Part shown: piece after piece, positions 20,901 to 28,317 of the stretch
Position numbering within the stretch: position 1 is the stretch's first letter
Layout: each line of letters begins with the position of its first letter
From: Serripes groenlandicus
Lineage: Eukaryota; Mollusca; Bivalvia; Cardiida; Cardiidae
Length of the DNA: 64,000 nt
Reading direction: 5' to 3'
Assembly: GCA_031761405.1 (NCBI GenBank)
Contig: JASEVX010000007.1
Coordinates: forward strand, 44,284,411 to 44,348,410
The notes under the pieces: model-generated
The model's database searches: none
What the model saw: the letters and a program-made list of their open reading frames with translations, nothing else
What the model was told of the DNA's origin: nothing
Made by a program: the position numbers and the translations under genes

Positions 20901-23454
20901 TATATATTTACTTGAAACATATCTTATTGCCAACAAACATGTATAAATTACAAACATTCGGTAGTACAGAAGTAACATAATTTATAGGAAAAAGGGTATT
21001 TTCACAAGTTCTCTCAGAAATTAAGCAAAATATATATATGAGCGGTGCTCTTGGAAAAATAACAACCTTAGCGTAAATTTCACACGTGTAGAAAGAGACT
21101 TGTATGTGCACTCATGCTAAATGATCTAAATGAATACTGCTAAAGAGCAGTTCCTTGAACCCTTCTTTGACTTATTGGCGAAGAGTTTATAGCCAGATCA
21201 AACTGCACCGATGCGCTGGATAATATGGTTTTACACTGGCCACAAATGCATCACCGTTGGTTGATCGCAGCATGCCGCTCTTATTGTAAAATGGCATTGA
21301 ACATCATCCCTAAGCATACACTATAGACATTATAATCAACGTTTGACTAACAATAGTTTGAAACAATACATTTGCGTAATGTTTCGACCCAGATCAGCAT
21401 GCGAAGTCCGCAATGATTCCTGAAACAGACAATCCACAGGAGGCGAAAAGTGTCTGCCCGGATAAGTCTGCGCGGCATGCTTAGAATACCCGGTCGATAC
21501 TTTACGCAATATTAGTTGCTCGTGTTAATGTCTATATCATATTTGCGGAGTGAAGACCCCAAATCGTTAGTCGTGGACTCAAATCTATTACCTTCCGACC
21601 ATATTATGAAGCTGAAGCAAAGAATCGCCGCTATTATCTCGTATCTCTTGTATTAGAATAAGGTCATATCGCAATACTATCTGGAAAACAAAAATAACAT
21701 ATGTATATGAAACATCAATGTCAAGAAAAAATATGTATGTGAAACATCAATGTCAAGAAAAAATATGTATGTGAAACATCAATGTCAAGAAAAAATATGT
21801 ATGTTGTATGTGAAACATCAATGTCAAGAAAAAATATGTATGTGAAACATCAATAGCAAAAGAAAATGTTTTTTCTTTCTTTTCAGACCATGTCATAAAG
21901 CAATTCCAGAGAATTGCCACTAATATCTCGTATCTCTTGTATTAGAATAAGGTCATATCGAAGTACTATAATTATGAATCAGCTGTGGTCGAGTGGTTAG
22001 CGTCGGGGATTTCGAAACCGGGTGTCCCGGGTACGATCCCCAGTCGCGGCACTACGGTCATGGTGGAGTGCCCTTGGGCAAGGCACATTTTCGAGCCTAG
22101 TACTAAGCCCGGTTTGTTTACCCAGGGATCATGAATAATTAAAATTAATTGCGCGCTAAATGACCTTAGCTGTCGATGAAACACCATAAAACAATATACA
22201 TTCATTCATTCATTCGAAGTACTATCTGGAAAAAAAAAGATATGTATGTATGGCAAAAAATGACAATGCCATCAATGGCAAAAAAAAAAGTTTTTTTTCT
22301 TTTCACAATATAAAATATTTCTGTATGATTAAAACGTTATAGTCACAAAGAATACAGATGCCACATGAAGGCCTTTTCACCATAATAATTGAGCCGTCCC
22401 GCGAGAAAACCAACAGTGTGGACTCTGCGTAAAGTATCGATCCGGATCAGCCTAAGCATGCCGCGCAGGCTTACCCGGATAGACACTTTTCGCCTCCTGT
22501 GGACTTTCTGTTTCAGAAATCATTACCCTATTCCTCTATCCCCCTGAAACGGAATGTGTCGGCCCGGATAAGTATGCGCCGACTGCGCAGGCTGATCTGG
22601 GTCTAGACATTACGCAGAAGCCATAATGTTAGTTTTCTCGCGGGACGGCTCAATTTTGTTTAAAAATTATGGTAAATGTTATATAAAGCTGTATCCATAG
22701 ACAGGACAATTATGCTCGAATCAGTGCACATGGTAAGCGGTATAGGGTGTGTAAAGTTAGCGTGAGATCGTAGTTCGTACCCCGACCATTGCTAAAAACG
22801 TGTAGGTTAACCAGGGTCGTAGATCGTTACTCAACCATTTGAATGTTTGAGCTACGATCTACGACCCAAATCAACCAATACTCTATAAGTTTTGAACGGT
22901 TGAGCTACGATCAAGACCCAAATCAACCAATACTCTATAAGTTTTGAACGGTTGAGCTACGATCAAGACCCAAATCAACCAATACTCTATAAGTTTTGAA
23001 CGGTTGAGCTACGATCAAGACCCAAATCAACCAATACTCTATAAGTTTTGAACGGTTGAGCTACGATCAAGACCCAAATACTCTATGGGATTTTAAAAGT
23101 TGAGGACGATCTACGACACAGGTCAACCAACTACTGTCAAATGGTTGATCTACGATATACGATCTACGCGCTAACTTTACACACCTAGCATTTATATCGA
23201 CGATAAGCCTCCTACTGCAGATGCGTCAAAATGCGTATGCATGCGGAAAAGGGTTAACCATACAATTCAAAAATACAGCTTACTTCACGAATGACTTCAG
23301 CAATGAAAGAGTTATTCATTTTTTTGATCCCAAACGTTTTGATGTTGAATGCCCCTATACGAATAGCGCTGTTTGCTGAACTTGTCGTTAGGCTCACAAC
23401 AAACAAGGCGACGATGAGGATTAGAACATTTGAGAGCGACATCATGGTTGTTGC
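5934..23454 (-). CDS. DNASE1: Secreted DNase I family endonuclease, eight-exon gene
   Basis: Predicted metal-dependent, secreted double-strand DNA endonuclease. Coding exons on the minus strand are 23445-23284, 21680-21592, 20889-20815, 18571-18474, 17982-17864, 8655-8498, 7850-7754 and 5981-5934: 846 nt, 281 residues plus TGA, the usual family length. Every intron is GT-AG and all exon phases join. Residues 1 to about 25 form a signal peptide. Family catalytic residues are all present: N34 (GAFN), E66 (QEIRD), E102 (YKERY), H153 (GVHVKP), D188 and N190 (GDLNAG), D233 (CPYDR) and H273 (SDHYP). C193 and C230 match the structural disulfide; the second, small-loop cysteine pair is absent and that loop is short. 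Sequons lie at N44, N221 and N263. An acceptor just before the ATG implies an upstream non-coding exon. The symbol is family-level; orthology among DNase I-like paralogues is not resolved. The model is inferred by eye, with no transcript. Confidence 0.9.
6250..6489. mobile_element. GAGCCGTC foldback MITE, degraded left end
   Basis: The right end GTTGGTTTTCTCGTAGGACG+GCTCAA and the interior (AGTATCGACCCCCATCAGGC) match the family. The left terminus is decayed to GCCGTCATTGAAAACC. In DNase I intron 7, between exons 7 and 8. Confidence 0.78.
6800..6975 (-). mobile_element. SINE family 2 fragment
   Basis: TATATCACGGCGTTTCCTTG, GACACCAGCCAGTCAGTCAA and GCTAACACCGCAAACTGAGC. Shares blocks with 7905-8040, 16010-16200 and 20265-20430; the tRNA-like head is missing here. 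In DNase I intron 7. Confidence 0.55.
7754..7850 (-). CDS. DNASE1: DNase I-like gene, coding exon 7
   Basis: Acceptor GCTACAG|A, donor ATG|GTAAGT, 97 nt (1 + 32 codons). With the split arginine from exon 6 it reads RFVIAGPNIRFN and later IFKFNEEFHLNVTM. This matches the family segment between YDR and SDHYP. Both splice sites are strong. Confidence 0.88.
7905..8040 (-). mobile_element. SINE family 2 fragment
   Basis: CAGTTATATCACGACGTTTT, GAGTCAGTCATAATGCTAAC and the A+C-rich CCCCACAACTTTAAG match the family. No tRNA head. In DNase I intron 6. Confidence 0.55.
8270..8462. mobile_element. Inverted-repeat element next to DNase I exon 6
   Basis: About 26-bp arms sharing CAACYTTACWTAGCGCTAAG+TAATAC lie at 8275-8300 and inverted at 8431-8456, around an A+T-rich spacer. 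The arm itself contains the palindrome ACTTAGCGCTAAGT. No open frame. It begins 36 nt past the exon 6 donor. Confidence 0.72.
8498..8655 (-). CDS. DNASE1: DNase I-like gene, coding exon 6
   Basis: Acceptor TTTTACATAG|GAT, donor GACAG|GTTTGT, 158 nt (52 codons + 2). It encodes DVIIMGDLNAGCSYV, with D188, N190 and C193, and ends SCPYDR with C230 and D233. This is the most diagnostic part of the family. An inverted-repeat element (8270-8462) begins only 36 nt beyond the donor. Confidence 0.92.
8875..9003 (-). mobile_element. tRNA-derived SINE, 3' part, split by a later insertion
   Basis: It reads like the 3' part of the SINE at 45745-46025: GCCGTTTTCAACTATTTT, TTTCTCACACGAGTAGTCC, TAGCCCATTGGTA. 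It stops where ACAAGAG begins at 9004. The continuation (GACGAATGG ... CATTGACTTTTGT) resumes at 15741, after GAGCTAAA. Confidence 0.72.
9004..10384 (+). mobile_element. ACAAGAG...GAGCTAA tandem-repeat element, left part
   Basis: Starts ACAAGAGCTGTCGGAGGACA and carries about eight direct repeats of ~160-165 bp, recognisable by AACTTAACCAAAATTCTAAG, AGAGTTATGTACTCTTGTCT and ATATCTGTAATGGTTTTGAA. The structure resembles non-autonomous Helitron-like (pearl/DTC84-type) elements of bivalves; that assignment is inference. The series is interrupted at 10385 by a LINE and resumes at 15449. Spurious open frames occur on both strands. Confidence 0.75.
10385..11004 (+). pseudogene. LINE A ORF1, 5'-truncated RNA-binding protein
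   Basis: The open frame runs from the insertion boundary to TAG at 11002-11004. It enters directly at the RRM-like core (RRNNLRFSGI, then IERAHRVK and QIIVKFCKFKDRDQIF), the pattern of L1-type ORF1 proteins, followed by a C-terminal basic domain (VCRRELGKRLVDARKKG). The basic N-terminus and coiled coil seen in the other two copies are missing, cut off by the 5' truncation. The first ATG in frame is well inside, so this copy cannot make a normal protein. The acidic tail is followed immediately, in the same frame, by ORF2. Confidence 0.82.
11005..15264 (+). pseudogene. LINE A ORF2, endonuclease and reverse transcriptase, broken
   Basis: In the same frame as ORF1 after its TAG, with no ATG before about 11926. 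Order: endonuclease/exonuclease/phosphatase domain (SWNIAGL, LLETW, GDFNAR, NSDHFPI), linker, reverse transcriptase (KSGKAHGKDGLSAEFYK, YVDFQKAFDSL, LKQGDLSSPTLFNIYINEL, FADDV), then a C-terminal Cys-His motif (CLHC...H-x4-C). Breaks: one in-frame TAA (12151-12153) between endonuclease and reverse transcriptase, a frameshift near 14355-14382, and a 763-bp unrelated segment (14397-15159), after which the C-terminus (GLPSLDNMYNIFQS) resumes and ends at TAG 15262-15264. Otherwise the frame is open over 1,100 codons, so the copy is fairly young. Confidence 0.85.
14397..15159. other. 763-bp segment inserted in LINE A ORF2 C-terminus
   Basis: Homology to LINE B ORF2 stops after SWYK (14385-14396) and resumes at GLPSL (15160). 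The two flanks rejoin with the same residue spacing as LINE B. The segment starts GTAAAT and ends ACTAATAAAG, which looks intron-like, but removing it as GT...AG would shift the frame by one. Contents unrecognised; short open frames at 14665-14868 are not similar to anything I know. Confidence 0.65.
15449..15740 (+). mobile_element. ACAAGAG...GAGCTAA tandem-repeat element, right part
   Basis: Resumes the ~160-bp repeat exactly where the LINE ends (ATATCTGTAATGGTTTTGAA), then ends CGCCGGGGCGAGTAGTATAG ... CTTCGAAAAGTCGAGCTAAA at 15740. Together with 9004-10384 it forms one element of about 1.7 kb. Confidence 0.75.
15741..15785 (-). mobile_element. Remaining piece of the SINE split at 9003
   Basis: GACGAATGGCGATTGCCGCA+TTGACTTTTGT continues the SINE consensus that ends at 9003. 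Beyond it lies a degraded TTAA-type MITE end (TGTGGGAAAGGGTTAA, to ~15813). Confidence 0.6.
16010..16200 (-). mobile_element. SINE family 2 with tRNA-like head
   Basis: On the minus strand the head carries a B box (GGGTTCAATCCCGGG) and A-box-like GGTGAGGTGGTAAC. The body (TTCCTCATTGGCGCTCTGCA, CTGGCTGGCTTGGCA) matches the headless copies at 6800, 7905 and 20265. In DNase I intron 5. Confidence 0.65.
16785..16915. repeat. Dispersed ~130-bp repeat, copy 1
   Basis: The block TTTGCTTCTGTCCAATC plus ATAAGACTTCTGGTTGG and CACAAATTCTGAGCAT recurs at 54637-54765 with only scattered differences. No inverted ends or coding potential seen. Confidence 0.65.
17864..17982 (-). CDS. DNASE1: DNase I-like gene, coding exon 5
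   Basis: Acceptor TTGCTCAG|GT, donor CCC|GTAAGT, 119 nt (2 + 39 codons). It encodes GVPFLVIGVHVKP with catalytic H153, then EIGSLIAVYDDVRRKWPYVP, the family helix before the GDFNAG strand. The 9.2-kb intron that follows holds nested mobile elements. Confidence 0.9.
18128..18165. mobile_element. 38-nt perfect palindrome with hAT-like ends
   Basis: Arm CCAGGGACACTATATTACA is followed directly by its reverse complement. GTTTTGC lies on both sides (18122-, 18165-), a 7-8-bp direct repeat. CAGGG ends with a 7-8-bp duplication are hAT-like; the element would be only terminal repeats. In DNase I intron 4. Confidence 0.6.
18474..18571 (-). CDS. DNASE1: DNase I-like gene, coding exon 4
   Basis: Acceptor TTTTTATCTAG|G, donor GGAG|GTATGG, 98 nt (1 + 32 codons + 1). 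It encodes YARLALVSTYQYVDQQKVF and KRAPYCALFKRNG, matching the family segment around the small flexible loop, which is shortened here. The first ~35-40 nt of the exon and its acceptor are clearly similar to the units of the satellite that begins at the adjacent base (18572-20262). Confidence 0.82.
18572..20262. repeat. Satellite of ~32 units related to the exon 4 splice junction
   Basis: About 32 units of roughly 46 bp, some extended to about 77 bp, share the core GACAGTCTGTCATACCTAGAT, with AACATTGTAATGAACA between cores. On the minus strand each unit reads like TTATCTAG|GTATGACAG, an acceptor plus the start of exon 4 (GTATGCCAGG...). The longer units match up to ~40 nt of the exon and, translated, give RYDRLSLISTHQ beside the exon's RYARLALVSTYQ. 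The array lies in intron 3 and touches the true exon. Confidence 0.88.
20265..20430 (-). mobile_element. SINE family 2 fragment
   Basis: CGCCGCAGTATTTAAGTCAT, ATATCAAGGCGTTTGTTAGA, GCTATTCCCTAACCGCCAAG and TGACATGACCCGTCAGGGGA match the family; it lies between the satellite and the inverted-repeat element in DNase I intron 3. Confidence 0.5.
20452..20745. repeat. Inverted-repeat element carrying ~67-bp tandem units
   Basis: Arms TCCTAACACAGAGTACTCG (20461-) and CGAGTACTCAGTGTGTTAGGA (20717-20737) are inverted. Between them lie four to five units of about 65-67 bp containing AATCAAATTACAGC.CTTGAC and CGAGTACTCGGCCATGTACT. It is in DNase I intron 3, about 70 bp from the exon 3 donor. Confidence 0.8.
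20815..20889 (-). CDS. DNASE1: DNase I-like gene, coding exon 3
   Basis: Acceptor TTTTCACAG|T, donor TATAG|GTAATT, 75 nt (1 + 24 codons + 2). The protein reads DTYGLTVSVPLGQYRYKERY then AYFY. It contains E102 of the YKERY motif, equivalent to the family's active-site glutamate. Too short to stand out as an open reading frame; found by motif and phase. Confidence 0.88.
21335..21512. mobile_element. GAGCCGTC foldback MITE remnant, reversed
   Basis: Interior blocks GACCCAGATCAGCATGCG, AATCCACAGGAGGCGAAAAG and CGGTCGATACTTTACGC match the family in reverse orientation; both terminal repeats are lost. Confidence 0.7.
21592..21680 (-). CDS. DNASE1: DNase I-like gene, coding exon 2 (intact copy)
   Basis: Acceptor TTTTCCAG|ATA, donor AG|GTAATA, 89 nt (29 codons plus 2 nt). 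It encodes YDLILIQEIRD with catalytic-site E66, matching the family YDI.L.QEVRD segment. A diverged second copy lies upstream in the gene at 21883-22225; this copy keeps the donor and the frame, so it is taken as the functional exon. Confidence 0.88.
21703..21862. repeat. Five tandem 32-bp units in the DNase I intron
   Basis: The unit ATATGTATGTGAAACATCAA plus TGTCAAGAAAAA repeats five times, nearly identical; one copy has a 5-bp extra TGTAT. It lies between the intact and the broken exon 2 copies, just beyond the exon 2 acceptor. Confidence 0.9.
21883..22225 (-). pseudogene. Duplicated DNase I exon 2, broken by a SINE
   Basis: A second copy of exon 2 lies between exon 1 and the intact exon 2. 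It keeps a good acceptor (TTTTTTTTCCAG|ATA at 22226) and encodes the same YDLILIQEIRD core. After four codons it is interrupted by a SINE (21970-22213) with the exon's own 12 bases duplicated on both sides. At its far end GGA has become an in-frame TGA (21885-21883) and the GT donor is gone. The flanking intron, including an ATGTATG-rich tract, is also duplicated, so this was a tandem segment duplication. Confidence 0.82.
21970..22213 (+). mobile_element. tRNA-derived SINE with 12-bp target duplication
   Basis: A tRNA-like head has A-box-like TGGTCGAGTGG and B-box-like GGTACGATCCC. A conserved body follows (CCCTTGGGCAAGGCACATTT) and an ATTC-repeat tail. The direct repeat TCGAAGTACTAT flanks it at 21958-21969 and 22214-22225. 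It is intact and inserted in the spare DNase I exon, antisense to the gene. Confidence 0.9.
22389..22653. mobile_element. GAGCCGTCCCGCGAGAAAAC foldback MITE, intact copy
   Basis: Perfect 22-bp terminal inverted repeats TTGAGCCGTCCCGCGAGAAA+AC lie at both ends (22389-22410, 22632-22653). Imperfect inverted similarity runs about 60 bp inward (TCTGCGTAA, GATCAGCC). No coding capacity. Best preserved of five copies in the window. Confidence 0.88.
22746..23185. mobile_element. MITE-like element with 52-bp internal tandem repeat
   Basis: The terminal inverted repeat GGTGTGTAAAGTTAGCG is at 22746-22762 and, inverted, at 23169-23185; similarity continues inward (AGATCGTA). The interior is a 52-bp tandem repeat (starts 22889, 22941, 22993, 23045) built on GGTTGAGCTACGATCAAGAC, with nearly identical copies. 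TA lies near both flanks. It is in DNase I intron 1. Confidence 0.85.
23284..23454 (-). CDS. DNASE1: DNase I-like gene, coding exon 1
   Basis: The exon starts after a TGTATCCAG acceptor at 23455. Translation starts at 23445 (tandem ATG ATG) and gives 54 residues. A hydrophobic stretch (residues 6-19) makes a signal peptide, followed by the first nuclease strand IRIGAFNIKTFG with metal-site residue N34. It ends in phase 0 at GAA|GTAAGC. The acceptor upstream means at least one 5' non-coding exon lies further right; I could not locate it. Confidence 0.88.
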
Positions 23455-23459
23455 CTGGA

Positions 23460-26400
23460 TACAGTAAACAAATATTCGAGCGAATAATACATACACATAG
23501 ATTATTATTACGCATATATATATATATATACACATGCATCTGGTAATACAAAACAATTTAAGAAATAATTCCATGGTCGTTTTAACAGAATATCGGTGTT
23601 TAAAGTAAAATCTACTGTGATTCAAAATATACTTTGATAGTGTCAGTGGCGAGTGAGACGTTTACTTAATTCGTTAATTGATCTGGTGTTATTCGTTAAT
23701 TGATCAGTCCGACTGGTGTATGCATCAGACTTTTGGCAAAGAATCATATAGAAACATAAGTATAGGTTATACTAAAACCAAAAAATAAAATTAAAAGAGA
23801 ATGAAGTTCGACAGATATCAGTTGAAAGTGTGCGTACTGAATCGTATGTCCTTGGGCGATAAAATGTTGTCACAATACGGGGTTTCAAACCTGGGACTGT
23901 TCGCTCTTTGGACGAACAGTGAATCGACTGATAAACATGAGCTCTCCAACAATGGGATAACGTCTGTACAACAGTCGAATCCTTGTAAACGCTTATATGT
24001 TACATTTGATGCATATCGGATAATATCTACAGAAACAAACTACTTCGTACAATAATAGAGTGTTTCAATACAGTAAATTGGAGATACTTAGGATAATTCA
24101 GTACGTTCGGAATTTGTATACATGGACATCTAGTTCAGGACTAAGCGATCAACGAAGATCAAGATAAGACTGCGCATCTTCATATTTTTTTTAGATATCT
24201 CCTGTTCGCTATTTGGTTGTACACACAAAAGTCAACAATTCAATTTTAGCCCGTTCATTGGAAAGGGTTATAATTGACTTTTGACAACAGTGCAAATCCC
24301 AGATCTTCACATATTCACATATATGTTAATATATTATGTATTTATGTTGCTTGTTTCAAGCCTATGCCAACGTGTGAAGATTGTAACAAGTAGGGACAGA
24401 GTACAAGCTGATCCGAACCTACATTGCTCAGAAATTCCCATGTATACGTTTTCGAATGCATTGACTCATTTTTTTTTCAGAGTGCAAGAAACAACATTAC
24501 AATGCAACCTGTCCATAACAACATAAATATATCGGAGGCAAAACACAAAAGATGTTCTAGAGAGGTGTTGCTCTAAAGAGGTTAATCTTTACCTGGATTG
24601 AAACAACTTTTAACATCTCTGGTGTATAAACCCTTTTATTTTTATTTCAACAGTATTTCAAGTTCACAGCGTGGCGCTGCCTTCGTAATTCACCGAAACC
24701 GTCATCCTGACCTTGATCCCTGAGTGCTTATGTTATGTTTCCCCACAAGTTTATGATGCAAGGAGGATAGACAGGAATCAGTCCCTAATGTTAACCAATT
24801 CCTACGTACACCACATTTGCAGTAGACGACTTTGAACAAATCTAGGAAAAACATACGAAAATTCTCTATATAATTATGAAAGTACAAATAATTAAATAGT
24901 TGAAATACGAGTTTTTAACACATTGTTACAAAAGATGAAAAGTTTCAATGTTGTGTCCAGATGTTTTCATAGGTGTCTGTTACAGATTTGTTGAGATGTG
25001 GGAAATGATAACAGTTAGTATTTAACCCATCTTTTCTAAACAATATTACATGTACTTAGAAATGTATCAAGTTAACTCTTAAATTTCCCACATATAGATG
25101 CTTTCTGACGACATTTGAAAACACTGTCACAATATAATAAATTGCTCAAAACAAGTAATATCTCTTTTCGCCACTTTGTTTTCAACTCTGTTAGATAACA
25201 ATACTTTCATTTATAGAACGTTTCCATACTTTTGGAAAGTCGTCTTGCAGATTTGCTGTTAGTGGTTAACATTGTTCGTGCATTGTCCTTTCTTTGATTG
25301 ATAAGTTTATTGGTTATTTACATGTTAACCTTGCATAACTGTTTTGTCCATATATGTATACAGGGGCATCGAATTTTTAAATTATTTTCAGAGCTTTCGT
25401 AATGAATTCCTCTCTAATTTAGGGCCCGCTAGGTTTTTTTTCACTCCCTACAATGTCACGGTTGTAATATTTACTTTCAAAGACACTGGTTATTTATAAC
25501 CATAGCAGGCTAAACTTGACATTGATAGCAAAACAAATAATGAGCGTATACAAATCAGTGAAAAGGTCGCTACTCGAGAACACGCTAGGTGAGCCAATAT
25601 TGGTTGCCAAAATGTTTAACATTTTTTCCATTGAATATTTGTCTTTCATTTATAGCGATGTTCCACATTTTCCTCAGATGTTTGCAAAAATCGTTTGCTA
25701 CAAATGTGTTGTATATAGGAAAGGGTTAGGAATAATTGAGCAAAGGATAGGGAAAAATTGACAAAACAGATATTGCTATTCAATTATTTTAAGTATTCAC
25801 CAGTAATTTTCTACCAATTATAGTTTAAAACATGTTTGTTTGATATCAAAAACAGCAATCTTTAAAATCAAGTTGCTTTCTATACAATTGTTGATCTTTG
25901 AGGGGGGTGTTCTTTTATCAGTCAAGCTGAAAACATTGTATACAATATAGGAGTAATTGTCAGTCCATTTTGTAAATAATGTCGTAACTAATGAGTTACT
26001 GAAAATAAAGAAGAGTCGAGTCTGCTGTGAAAGGGCTCAAAATCTTGCATCTGTGAAAATACAAGACTCAGGACAGAGAACTAGATATTTTAAAACCCGT
26101 TCTATTTTGACATCTAGACAAAAGTACGGAATATCTCTATAAATGAATGTATGATTTCTGAAAGAAGTTTGGAGCAGTTTTTTCTTTTGTCACAATGTTT
26201 TTAAAAGTCGTCTTCTGCTGCAGAGGCGTCAGAGTGTGTATATATGTAGGAAAATGTTAAGAAGGAGTAAACAGGGTTTTTTGCAAGAAAACATTGTTTT
26301 GGCTTAACATACATAACGTTCTCAAAATAATTATCTTAGTGAGACGATTTTATTTATACTCACAACATTTGGTTTGAGGGTCTTCAAAGGAGGTTGGAGA

Positions 26401-27350
26401 GTGAAATACATTGTACAAGCGTTATCTAGAGGTCTGATATGATGGACTATACATTTGTACAGTTTCATCCCAGTCCTACCTGTTCTGCTACATCAAGACG
26501 AGCAATTATAAGCTCACCAAAATAGTCTCTCAAAATGTCACCTCTGTGGAGCAAATAACAATCTTTAGATTTATGACTGCTTAAAAGTTTTCCCCAACAG
26601 TTTAAGAATTATGCAATAGTTTCATTGCATGAGGGATAGGGTACATGTTTTGTATGTTGATTTTTTTATGTTGTATTTTTTGTTGTATTTTTGTATTTTT
26701 TTTTCCTTCATGTGCATGTATATATTGTTTGTATGGTTTTCATGGCCATGTATACATTGAGTATCTATGTTTGTACATGTGTGTGTGAATGTGTACACAT
26801 TATGGAGGCGTTTATACGTCTGAATGCATGTGTGCATATTCACACTCACAGTATTTTTGTTGTTTTGCTTCTTTTATTTCTTCTTCTTCTTTTTCTATCA
26901 ATTGTATCTCCATTCTGTTATTTTCAATTTCATTAATATTGTATTCTTGTAATCTTCAATATTGGAGGAAACAAAGATTATATATATATATATATTTATT
27001 TACTATGCATTTCATTAACATACAACTAATAATGAAGATATTTCTATTTAAAGATGACTATTTGTGCTGATCGGTGCGCAGCATGAGCAGTGTTCTTATA
27101 TCGCAATGTCTCGAGACATTCTGAAAAGAATCGTGGCGTCATTTATACACTATGTCCCAAACAAAACATACAAGTACAGTTAGCTAATGAATGACTGCGG
27201 TACTATAAAGGGAATACAAAATATACTTTTTCGTAAGAAAATTAACCCCGGAAGTTTACAAACCTAAACTTCAATTATTCAAAATGAAATTCCAAGCATT
27301 ACATCATATTATTACTAGATCTATATAAAATGTTATAGTAAATAGCATCC
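23460..27350. other. Region upstream of DNase I; only MITE remnants recognised
   Basis: No gene found. It holds a (TA)n tract at 23516-23530 and another at 26976-26996, a TTAA-bounded MITE relative (25081-25269: CCCACATATAGATGC ... GATTTGCTGTTAGTGGTTAA) and further partial ends near 24790 and 26170-26262. The DNase I promoter and 5' non-coding exon should lie here or beyond but cannot be placed. Confidence 0.5.
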
Positions 27351-27357
27351 AACCATA

Positions 27358-27398
27358 CAGGGTCTTTCAAATAGTAATCTACTATTTGAAAGACCCTG
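27358..27398. repeat. Perfect hairpin, 19-nt arms, 3-nt loop
   Basis: CAGGGTCTTTCAAATAGTA, loop ATC, then the exact reverse complement. It lies 48 nt left of the 72-bp inverted repeat. The CAGGG end recalls hAT-type termini, as in the 18128 palindrome. Confidence 0.85.
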
Positions 27399-27446
27399 AT
27401 CCATAGTAGGTGGATAGAAAACACGAACTTGACTCGTGTAACTATT

Positions 27447-27686
27447 ACAGTAGCGTCCGACCACTACCGGAAATTTGATAGTTTCTATGACCTTTGATTG
27501 TTGTACAAAAACGACGGTTCATTATGTCTAACGAGCTGTGAAATCATAACAAACAACTGTCAAATATATAAACGAATGAAATTATTGTATAAATAAATGT
27601 TAACACACATATTTACCGTCGTTTTTGTACAACAATCAAAGGTCATAGAAACTATCAAATTTCCGGTAGTGGTCGGACGCTACTGT
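27447..27686. repeat. Perfect 72-bp inverted repeat with 96-nt spacer
   Basis: Left arm 27447-27518 (begins ACAGTAGCGTCCGACCACTA, ends AAAAACGACGGT) and right arm 27615-27686 are exact reverse complements over all 72 bases. The spacer is A+T-rich. Either a young foldback MITE or a long hairpin RNA source. No obvious target duplication. Confidence 0.92.
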
Positions 27687-28317
27687 TATAGGAGACATAA
27701 TTCGATCCCTTCCCTACATACTCTGCAGTTGACGGTAAAGAGATTTTCCATAATTAGTCATCTGCTGCAGATTTGGTGTATGTTGAAAAGGGAGAAATGA
27801 AATGGTTGATTTTGACCAAATTTCCAAAAGGATTTTTGTTGTAAAACTTTTATATTATATATTGAAGAAAAATTCTCAAACCTGCTGAAATATCCCTTTT
27901 TATTCCAAATGAAATTGTCCAATTTCTTAAATCGTTACTTGTTTTTAGTTGAATATATTTTACCACAATTCATTACCTCCAAATACAAGACACGGGAAAG
28001 TTTATAAAGAATGAGTACAGCATAGCTTCGGAGGTTTTACACAAATGAGCCACGTCACACACAAATCGCAATTCGGAGGTCATATTGTGAATTGCAAATA
28101 ATAAATATATTTGTATGGTCTGTTTTTCGTCAGGATTTCTTATACCGGCACTCCACACAACACTACAATCTCTATGACAGCAAAAACATGTATAAATAAA
28201 ATTGTAAACGGTGTGTCCGTGTGTCCGTCTGTCTGTCTGTCACACTTCGTTCCGTGCAATAACTGCCACAAATGTGAACCGTTTTATGATGAATTCATAA
28301 TCTAAAACAAACATACA

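Noticed and set aside
28110..28305. Open frame MYGLFFVRISYTG on the plus strand
   Set aside because: It runs into a CCGTCTGTCTGTC simple repeat and has no motif.
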